From Planctomycetia bacterium (GTDB taxonomy: Bacteria; Planctomycetota; Phycisphaerae; Phycisphaerales; UBA1924), in NCBI GenBank assembly GCA_005776545.1, contig SXOY01000163.1:1-11407 (forward strand): a stretch of 11,407 nt of DNA, read 5' to 3'. The notes under the pieces were generated by a model. The model was given only the letters and a program-made list of their open reading frames with translations. It was not told the DNA's origin and did no database searches. This document shows positions 6,251 through 11,407 of this stretch, one piece after another; within the stretch, counting starts at the first letter, position 1; each line of letters opens with the position of its first letter. A program made the position numbers and the translations under genes.

Positions 6251-7863
6251 TGTCGTCCCGCGCTTTCAACTGCTTCGTCCCTTGCGTTATTGCGGCCTTG
6301 CTCGCCACATCGCCAGCATTCGCATTTCAGGATGATCCGGTTGAAGAAGTACCTGGAACAAAACGTCCCACACCTGACCAACTTGGTCCAGATGATCCAA
6401 AGCCTGATGAGCCGAAAACCGAAGAGACCAAACCTGTCGAGCCGCCTGCAGATCCGTCGACTGAAGAGAAACCCGCAGCGGAATCGAAGTCTTCTGTTCC
6501 CGCCAAACCCGCACCCATTCACACCTCACAGGCTTCGGTTCCGGACTCTGCCGCCAAAGCGATTCTCCGCGAATCGGCCGCCGCTATTAAGGCTGCAAAG
6601 GCCATCAGTTTCAAGCTCAAAATCTACGGCGAAGGCGGCATTCTGGGCGGAGCGCCTGGTATGGCCGCGGATGAGAAGATGCTTCGCTCATCCACCAATC
6701 CCAATGCCTGGCTTATCCGCGCCATCGGCAGTGCAAATGCGACTACTGCATCACGCGATGCTTCTGCACCCAAAACCACTGACCCCTCGGCGTTTGACTT
6801 TGTCTGGGGGTTGAACTCTGTTCAATGGGTCGATCACTCTGACAAGACTGTCTACACGCGCCCACCCACGGCCACGCGAGGAAAAGCGATCCAGGCAGCA
6901 GCCTCGGCCAAACTTCGTTATCTCATGTTGCCAACTCCGTTCCAAAAAGAACTTTTGCCCGTGGACTTCTCGATGGAAGACCCGGTCACGGCGGATGGCG
7001 TTCTTTGCGATGTGATTTCTACCAGCGGCGATCGCGGCTCACGCGATCGTTACACCATTGGCCAGACTGACCATTTTCCAAGGCGCATCGAAAAGATCTT
7101 TGACACCGAACGTGTTTCCGGCAGATACGTCACTGAGTTTACAAGCGTGAAAATCGATGAGGATATTTCTGAGAGCTATTTCAGAGTCCCGACCCCCGAA
7201 GGCTACAAAGAAGATGTTCAAGAGGCGCCCAAACCGGTAGTGACTCCTGCCTCTGATTCGAGTGAGTCAAAGCCATCCACAGATGTTAGAACTCCTACCG
7301 AAATCTCCACACCGGTAGTCATCGCTCCGCCCAGTCTGCCCATGGCTCCCGATGTCGAAATCCCGCTTTCCAGCGGCAGCACCAAGCTCTCATCTCTTCG
7401 CGGCGGCATTGTTGTCCTCGACTTCTTTGGCACCTGGGCACTTACTTCCAAAGCTGCGCACGATGAATTTGCCAAGTCCGTCGCTCGCTACAAGGACCTG
7501 GGCGTTCGATTCATCTCCTGTGCAATTCGTGAGAAAAACCCCGATGCCGCCGCCGAGTATTTCGCTCGCAATCAATTCGCATGGGACCTTGCGAAACGCG
7601 GCGACACCGTCGGTTCGGCACTTAATGTCAAGACGTATCCATATTGGATTGTCATCGATGCTGAAGGCCACATCACTCACCAGGAAACTGTTTCCAAGAC
7701 CGCAGGTGCTACGCCATTGAATACCGCATTAGATGCACTTTTGGGTGAGCGTGCGCCGAAGACTGAGGCGGCACCTGTCGCAGCGACAACGGATGCGCCC
7801 AAAGACGCCGCGAAACCAGCGGAAACAAAGCCCGCCGCTCCGGAAGCGGCTACGCCAAAATAA
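6250..7863 (+). CDS. Secreted LolA/DUF2092-like plus thioredoxin-like fusion lacking the CxxC motif
   Basis: The protein has 537 residues. A signal peptide ends near residue 25 (SPAFA). A Pro/Glu/Lys-rich linker follows to about 95, then a domain (about 100-318) resembling the LolA-like or DUF2092 beta-sheet domains often placed before thioredoxin folds in planctomycetes. A second Pro/Ser linker leads to a TlpA/AhpC-like thioredoxin domain (about 366-500), and the tail is Ala/Pro/Lys-rich. In the thioredoxin domain the active-site WCxxC is replaced by W396-A-L-T-S400, while the strand VVLDFFGTW and the cis-proline (TYP, P464) remain. It therefore keeps the fold but cannot do dithiol chemistry there. 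The ATG overlaps the trpC stop by one base (TGATG), and GGAG at 6238-6241 gives an 8-base spacer, so translation is probably coupled to trpC. Periplasmic binding or structural roles are possible; the function is unknown. Confidence 0.82.
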   Translation: MSSRAFNCFVPCVIAALLATSPAFAFQDDPVEEVPGTKRPTPDQLGPDDPKPDEPKTEETKPVEPPADPSTEEKPAAESKSSVPAKPAPIHTSQASVPDSAAKAILRESAAAIKAAKAISFKLKIYGEGGILGGAPGMAADEKMLRSSTNPNAWLIRAIGSANATTASRDASAPKTTDPSAFDFVWGLNSVQWVDHSDKTVYTRPPTATRGKAIQAAASAKLRYLMLPTPFQKELLPVDFSMEDPVTADGVLCDVISTSGDRGSRDRYTIGQTDHFPRRIEKIFDTERVSGRYVTEFTSVKIDEDISESYFRVPTPEGYKEDVQEAPKPVVTPASDSSESKPSTDVRTPTEISTPVVIAPPSLPMAPDVEIPLSSGSTKLSSLRGGIVVLDFFGTWALTSKAAHDEFAKSVARYKDLGVRFISCAIREKNPDAAAEYFARNQFAWDLAKRGDTVGSALNVKTYPYWIVIDAEGHITHQETVSKTAGATPLNTALDALLGERAPKTEAAPVAATTDAPKDAAKPAETKPAAPEAATPK

Positions 7864-7904
7864 TTTCAGGTGAGTCGCTCTGGTGCCGAATTTAAGAGCC
7901 GGAA

Positions 7905-7924
7905 CATCGACAGGAATGTCGATG
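7905..7924. terminator. Hairpin between convergent genes
   Basis: A perfect 8-bp inverted repeat (CATCGACA and TGTCGATG) with a GGAA tetraloop on the plus strand sits in the 78-base gap between two convergent stops. It has no T-run on either side, so it may be a weak bidirectional terminator or an RNA 3' end stabiliser. Confidence 0.4.
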
Positions 7925-7941
7925 CCACGCCGCGGGAGTGC

Positions 7942-8682
7942 TTATCGAACCGCCCGCTCTTGTGCCACCTGCCACCGCGCTTCGGCCTCGCGGGTTAATG
8001 CTCCAAACGCTGCTCGCTCGGCGTTGCGACGAGCGCGATCAACTACTGCTGGTGCAGAAAAATCATCGGCGTTGACGTTTGCTTTGGCGTTGGTCTGAAT
8101 CTGACCGAAGATCTGACCTGACTTGACCTCCAGGAACACTCCTGACGCAACGGTCTCTACTTTGGCGGAGTTGTTTGCAACGCCCAAGCGAAGCTGCTCG
8201 CCGTAGCCAACATCGGCCGGAGTTGAGAACTTGGTATCCAGCGTGTAGACGAACAGGGCATCCGCGCCCGCCGCTCGACCGGCTTCGCGCAGATCGGCCA
8301 AGCCAGTAATCTGAGCGGGCATGACCATGCGGTTAAGCCCGATGGTGCCGCGTACTGCGTACATTTTGCCAAGTCGCTGCAAATCAACCGCGTCTTCGCT
8401 GTCTGCATCGAGCACCATGGAGACAGCGCCGGCGGTTACGCCTGATCGCGTCATCGAGCGGTAGTCAGGAGCCTGCACCCGGACCACTGCGATCAACGAT
8501 GACACGGGCATCGTCATCGCTGCGGATGCACTTTCAGCACCTAGGCCCAGGACCCGTAGATCGGCTGGGCCGCCGGGAGTGTGATATTGGGTACAACCCG
8601 CCGCGAAGATACTCGCTGTCGCGGCCAGACCCATCAATCCCCGCGCCAGCCGATTCCGACTCCACCCGTTCTCGCCAACCAT
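7942..8682 (-). CDS. Predicted lipoprotein of unknown function
   Basis: The protein has 246 residues. The chosen start is ATG 8682, preceded by AGGGGT (8689-8694) with a 6-base spacer; the open frame upstream to 8991 is an antisense shadow of the lysine-rich gene. The N-terminus is a lipoprotein signal: a basic n-region (RNRLAR), the hydrophobic stretch LMGLAATASIFAAG, and a lipobox cysteine at C30. The rest has alternating strands and helices (for example SLIAVVRVQAP, ADALFVYTLDT, SGVFLEVKSG), then an Ala/Arg/Glu-rich helix near the C-terminus. This resembles small envelope lipoproteins of planctomycetes, but I cannot assign a family. It converges on the thioredoxin-fusion gene and diverges from the lysine-rich gene. 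Confidence 0.82.
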   Translation of the reverse strand: MVGENGWSRNRLARGLMGLAATASIFAAGCTQYHTPGGPADLRVLGLGAESASAAMTMPVSSLIAVVRVQAPDYRSMTRSGVTAGAVSMVLDADSEDAVDLQRLGKMYAVRGTIGLNRMVMPAQITGLADLREAGRAAGADALFVYTLDTKFSTPADVGYGEQLRLGVANNSAKVETVASGVFLEVKSGQIFGQIQTNAKANVNADDFSAPAVVDRARRNAERAAFGALTREAEARWQVAQERAVR

Positions 8683-8795
8683 GTTTGTACCCCTGGAATT
8701 TGACCTGCTTAATAGGATTCCCGCCACGACTGATTGTTCCGTTCCCGATGGGGCTGGTTTCACTACTGAAATCCTCGATTCCCAGGTCCAGATAG

Positions 8796-8824
8796 TTGCA
8801 CTGAGACCCATTAAAGCGTATATT
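8796..8824 (+). promoter_or_regulatory. Candidate promoter of the lysine-rich gene
   Basis: TTGCAC (8796-8801), a 17-base spacer and TATATT (8819-8824). The -10 matches 5 of 6 consensus positions and the -35 matches 3 of 6. Initiation near 8831 would give a leader of about 60 bases before ATG 8891. Confidence 0.4.
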
Positions 8825-8871
8825 GCGCACACAGGCCTCTCATTCTGGGGCCTCACGCACAACCCTAGTTG

Positions 8872-8881
8872 CCTCGCGAGG
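8872..8881 (+). promoter_or_regulatory. Palindrome CCTCGCGAGG containing the Shine-Dalgarno of the lysine-rich gene
   Basis: A perfect 10-base palindrome ends 9 bases before ATG 8891, and its GAGG is the best ribosome-binding site for that start. It could be a protein-binding site or could bury the ribosome site by RNA dimerisation; a chance palindrome is also possible. Confidence 0.35.
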
Positions 8882-8890
8882 TACATACAC

Positions 8891-9148
8891 ATGGCGAAGA
8901 AAACAAAGAAGAAAGCGGCAAAGAAAAAAGCAGCGAAAAAGTCGGTCTCAAAGAAGATGACGAAACCGACGGCAAAGAAAACTTCTCCCAAGAAGAAGCC
9001 AGTCGTGAAGGCTCAGAAAAGTTCCACAACGGTGAAGAAGACCAAAAAAGCCAAGACTCGCGCTGCCCAGGAAATTCAGACGAAACCAGAAACTACTGCC
9101 GTTTTGACTGCAACGCCGGTCGCCGCCGAATTGGTTCCAACAACCTAA
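8891..9148 (+). CDS. Lysine/alanine-rich histone H1-like protein
   Basis: This is an 85-residue protein with 26 lysines by my count, concentrated in residues 3-57 as KK/AAKK/KKP-type repeats, like the C-terminal tail of histone H1 and bacterial Hc1-type proteins. The last 28 residues (from about 58) are non-basic and rich in Thr, Ala, Val and Glu. Such tails bind DNA or RNA non-specifically, so nucleoid compaction is a reasonable inference. There is no globular domain. The ATG at 8891 is chosen over the upstream in-frame ATG at 8681 because the extension lies in the promoter gap and antisense to the lipoprotein start, and because GAGG lies just ahead. The gene stands alone between a divergent lipoprotein gene and the protease-like gene. 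Lysine-rich low-complexity proteins can also be ribosome or RNA associated. Confidence 0.8.
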   Translation: MAKKTKKKAAKKKAAKKSVSKKMTKPTAKKTSPKKKPVVKAQKSSTTVKKTKKAKTRAAQEIQTKPETTAVLTATPVAAELVPTT

Positions 9149-9166
9149 ACAGAATTTTACGTTCGC

Positions 9167-9265
9167 ATGAACCGCCCCAATGCGAGAGGACATGGGCACG
9201 CGCTTAGTTCTCACCTCGCAGTCACTATTTTATTTGCCCGCTCACAACCACTCAGGAGCTGTTAA
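9167..9265 (+). CDS. Possible 32-codon upstream ORF coupled to the protease-like gene
   Basis: ATG 9167 opens a 32-residue frame whose TAA overlaps the ATG of the next gene as TAATG. It has no recognisable family and no clear Shine-Dalgarno. An imperfect hairpin (TCGCAT 9163-9168 with ATGCGA 9180-9185) covers its start. It may be a leader peptide or simply chance. Confidence 0.2.
   Translation: MNRPNARGHGHALSSHLAVTILFARSQPLRSC
9254..9258 (+). promoter_or_regulatory. Shine-Dalgarno of the protease-like gene
   Basis: AGGAG with a 6-base spacer to ATG 9265, the best ribosome site on the plus strand of this window. It fixes the start of the protease-like gene. Confidence 0.75.
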
Positions 9266-10176
9266 TGAAGATCGCGCATTCGGTTTGTTTCCGTTCTCGC
9301 CGCACACTTGGGGCATGGCTTGTCGCCGCCGCTGTCAGTTCAGCTGTTTTCGCTGCGGCCCCTGCCACCGCAGCACCGGATGCTCTGGGTACTGCCATGA
9401 AGTCGGTGCTCGAATCCCAGATCAATTCCGTTGTCACCGTCAAATTCGTCATGAAATACGAAGGGTTTGGGCAAGATGGCGAAGTTGAAAGCGATATCCC
9501 TGGACTCATGATTGAAAGCAGCGGCCTGGTTATCTGCTCAAATCTCCGCACCGGCGGCATGGCGGCGATGATGGGTGGGCGTGGCGGGTCGATGACTCCG
9601 CACGATATCAAAGTGCTCATTGGCGATGACAGCGAAGGCATCGAAGCGAAGATCATCGCACGCGATTCTGAACTTGATCTCGCGTGGATCAAGATCGATG
9701 AAGCGAAGGCACCCAAGGATGGCAAGGGTTTCGTGTTCGTTGACTTCTCGAAGTCAGCTAATGCCGAAGTGGGCGATTCCATTTTCACAATCGCACGACT
9801 CGGGAAGTTTTTTGATCGCGCTCCATATGCCCATGATTCCCGCATCCTGGGACACATCAAGAAGCCCCGCAAGCTCCTGCACCTGAAGACTGAGGATTAT
9901 GGCGCTCCGGCATTTAACAGCAGCGGCGAACCCATTGGTATCGTTATCTTCCAGACCCCAAATCGCGAAGATATGGAAGGTGGCGGTGAAAACCAGGACC
10001 GCGGCGGATTGGTGATCCTGCCCGGATCCGAAATCGGGCCTGCAACCGTGAAGGCGAAGGAGGCCGCCGCCAGCGGCAAGCCGGTTGATCCACCGGCTCC
10101 ACCAAAAACCGAAGAAACTGAACCCAAAGCACCCCAGGGCGAGCCACCGGCAGCACCTGAGCCGGCCCCCAAATAA
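9265..10176 (+). CDS. Secreted HtrA/DegP-like trypsin-fold protein, catalytically degenerate
   Basis: The protein has 303 residues. Residues 1-37 form a long signal peptide with SRR at 11-13 before a hydrophobic core, and cleavage is likely after one of the Ala-x-Ala sites at 31-37. The body resembles the trypsin-like core of HtrA/DegP. GLMIESSGLVICSNL (80-94) stands for the GSGVIIS...NHV block, DSELDLAWIKI (134-144) matches the block with the catalytic Asp (D138), and DYGAPAFNSSGEPIGIV (211-227) matches GNSGGPLFN. The catalytic His is replaced (L94 region) and the catalytic Ser by Y212, with the oxyanion glycine pattern broken, so proteolysis is not expected. A Pro/Glu/Ala-rich tail follows (about 270-303), with no PDZ domain. 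It probably acts as a binding or scaffold protein in the envelope. The alignment is by eye, so the exact residue equivalences are approximate. Confidence 0.78.
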   Translation: MKIAHSVCFRSRRTLGAWLVAAAVSSAVFAAAPATAAPDALGTAMKSVLESQINSVVTVKFVMKYEGFGQDGEVESDIPGLMIESSGLVICSNLRTGGMAAMMGGRGGSMTPHDIKVLIGDDSEGIEAKIIARDSELDLAWIKIDEAKAPKDGKGFVFVDFSKSANAEVGDSIFTIARLGKFFDRAPYAHDSRILGHIKKPRKLLHLKTEDYGAPAFNSSGEPIGIVIFQTPNREDMEGGGENQDRGGLVILPGSEIGPATVKAKEAAASGKPVDPPAPPKTEETEPKAPQGEPPAAPEPAPK

Positions 10177-10253
10177 GGAGTATTCTGGGCCAAGAGTGGC
10201 ACTTGTCGCGTTCCTGTACATTCCACGTCTCCCGCCTAGTATTCTGTACTAAT

Positions 10254-10324
10254 TGGGGATTGGTGTAACGGTAACACGACTGACTCTGGCTCAGTTGTTA
10301 AAGGTTCAAATCCTTTATCCCCAG
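10254..10324 (+). tRNA. tRNA-Gln (anticodon CTG)
   Basis: A full cloverleaf can be drawn: acceptor TGGGGAT (10254-10260) with ATCCCCA (10317-10323), D stem GTGT/ACAC, anticodon stem ACTGA/TCAGT around the loop CTCTGGC with anticodon CTG at 10286-10288, and T stem AAAGG/CCTTT around TTCAAAT. The U1-A72 pair and G73 are typical of glutamine tRNAs. The variable region is 4 bases (10296-10299). CCA is not encoded and must be added enzymatically. It would read CAG codons. Confidence 0.95.
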
Positions 10325-10329
10325 CTTTG

Positions 10330-10366
10330 AAACGCCCCGAACCCATTTGGTCAGGGGCGTTTTCTA
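10330..10366 (+). terminator. Rho-independent terminator of tRNA-Gln
   Basis: The inverted repeat AAACGCCCC (10330-10338) and GGGGCGTTT (10354-10362), with a small inner ACC/GGT stem in its loop, runs into TTTTCT. It starts 6 bases after the tRNA and ends 38 bases before hisS, so the tRNA is probably a separate transcript. Confidence 0.8.
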
Positions 10367-10403
10367 TTGTGCCCTTGTCTGTGCTCCCTACCCTCTGCGC
10401 ACA

Positions 10404-11407
10404 ATGGCAAAACCATCATTTCAAGCTCCCAACGGCACACGCGATTTTTACCCAGCTGAACTCAATCGACGTCGCTACCTGGAAAAGCTCTGGCGCGACA
10501 CCGCCATTCGCCACGGCTTTGCGGAAATCGATGGGCCGACTTTTGAGCATCTGGAGCTTTACACCGTCAAGAGCGGCGATGGGATCATTTCTGAACTCTT
10601 CTCGTTCAAACGCGATGGCGGGGAAAAGGACTTTGCGCTTCGGCCCGAATTCACACCCACGCTTGCCCGCCTTTACGCCGCTAAAGCAAACTCGCTCCCC
10701 AAGCCCACCAAGTGGTTCTGGCAGCAAACCTGTTTCCGGGCAGAACGCCCGCAGCGCGGCCGCCTGCGCGAGTTTTTTCAATGGAATTGCGACATCCTCG
10801 GAGATGCCTCTCCAGATGCAGACGCAGACATCATTTTTGCGGCGGTTGACCTGCTCCGCGCGGCTGGTCTCAAACCTGATCAGATTTCCGCACGCATCGG
10901 CAGCCGGGCCGTGGCGTGTGAAATATTAAAAAATATTGGTGTTTCGGCAGAAGCTGAATCATTGCAGCGTGCTCTGGTGGCACTCGACAAGTCCGCCAAA
11001 ATGAAACCAGAAGATCACGAGGCCGAGTGTGTGAAAAACGGCTTTTCCGCCGCCGCGTATCGGCAGTCTGCACGCAGCATCGAATCCGCGTTTAAGGACA
11101 ACACGCTCGCGACCTTGGCGACTCAGGGATTTGATCTGGCATCGCTTTCATCACTTCGCGCCAGCCTTGGCTCCCTGGGAATTCTCGATTGGTGCGTCCT
11201 CGATCTCAACATCGCTCGCGGCCTGGCCTATTACACCGGCATGGTCTTTGAACTTATTGTCGACGGGGAACGTGCAGTCGCCGGCGGCGGCCGCTATGAC
11301 AATCTGATAGAACTGTTTGGCGGCCCCCCCACTCCCGGCGTGGGTTTTGGGATGGGCGATGTGGTCCTTTCGCTCATTCTGCAAGACAAGGGCGTGCTTC
11401 CGAATGA
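10404..11407 (+). CDS. hisS: Histidyl-tRNA synthetase HisS (N-terminal part, runs off right edge)
   Basis: This class II aminoacyl-tRNA synthetase charges tRNA-His in the cytoplasm. The first 334 codons are present, about three quarters of a usual 420-450 residue protein. Visible motifs are PNGTRDFYP near the N-terminus, LRPEFTPTLAR (from 79, motif 2 region), RPQRGRLREFFQWNCD (from 115), ARGLAYYTGMVFE (from 271, histidine-specific motif), GGGRYDNL and PGVGFGMG (motif 3 region). The TGA-looking last bases of the window are out of frame, so no stop is seen. No Shine-Dalgarno precedes ATG 10404, so it may be leaderless or rely on a different signal. Its promoter must lie between the tRNA terminator and the start, or transcription reads through. 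Confidence 0.95.
   Translation, partial: MAKPSFQAPNGTRDFYPAELNRRRYLEKLWRDTAIRHGFAEIDGPTFEHLELYTVKSGDGIISELFSFKRDGGEKDFALRPEFTPTLARLYAAKANSLPKPTKWFWQQTCFRAERPQRGRLREFFQWNCDILGDASPDADADIIFAAVDLLRAAGLKPDQISARIGSRAVACEILKNIGVSAEAESLQRALVALDKSAKMKPEDHEAECVKNGFSAAAYRQSARSIESAFKDNTLATLATQGFDLASLSSLRASLGSLGILDWCVLDLNIARGLAYYTGMVFELIVDGERAVAGGGRYDNLIELFGGPPTPGVGFGMGDVVLSLILQDKGVLPN

Noticed and set aside
8683..8991. N-terminal extension of the lipoprotein, beginning with a Phe-rich stretch
   Set aside because: The Phe-rich stretch is the reverse complement of the lysine codons of the H1-like gene. The lipobox and ribosome site support ATG 8682.
9252..9872. 206-codon minus-strand frame opposite the protease-like gene
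   Set aside because: Shadow of a strongly supported plus-strand gene with a signal peptide and a good ribosome site.
11405..11407. Terminal TGA as the hisS stop codon
   Set aside because: It is out of frame with ATG 10404, and the protein would lack the C-terminal anticodon-binding domain.

Overview
The window looks like chromosomal DNA from a planctomycete, most likely of the Phycisphaerae. This is inferred from a PEP-CTERM-like secreted protein beside a dockerin/EF-hand secreted protein, several secreted proteins with Pro/Ala/Lys-rich tails, a lysine-rich histone H1-like protein and single-copy housekeeping genes scattered among unrelated secreted proteins. No species can be named from the sequence alone. 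I see no transposase, integrase, phage gene or CRISPR array.

Layout. 1-1161 (minus) is the N-terminal two fifths or so of an HrpA-type DEAH-box RNA helicase, cut by the window edge. 1297-1336 holds a strong intrinsic terminator for the next unit. 1367-3971 (minus) is a two-gene unit: first a 608-residue secreted protein with two dockerin-type calcium loops, then a 249-residue PEP-CTERM-like protein. A TTGACA-type promoter candidate lies upstream of it, and an 11-G homopolymer sits inside the signal-peptide codons of the first gene. 3972-4398 is mostly non-coding. 4399-5388 (minus) is a CPBP-family membrane protease homologue. Its start codon overlaps, in the palindrome CATG, the start codon of trpC, which runs the other way (5387-6250). 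trpC is followed with a one-base overlap by a secreted LolA-like plus thioredoxin-like fusion (6250-7863) that has lost its CxxC.

The right part holds a lipoprotein (7942-8682, minus) that converges on the fusion gene. It diverges from a small lysine-rich DNA-binding-like protein (8891-9148). Next come a secreted HtrA/DegP-like protein lacking two of its three catalytic residues (9265-10176), a tRNA-Gln(CTG) with its own terminator (10254-10366), and the first 334 codons of hisS, which runs off the right edge.

How the genes work together. Only the two-gene secreted unit and the trpC/fusion pair look co-transcribed. The rest are independent units: translation (hrpA, tRNA-Gln, hisS), tryptophan synthesis (trpC) and envelope proteins. 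The best candidates for something undescribed are the secreted dockerin/PEP-CTERM pair with its G11 tract, and the recurrence of catalytically stripped folds (a thioredoxin fold without cysteines and a trypsin fold without His and Ser) among the exported proteins.
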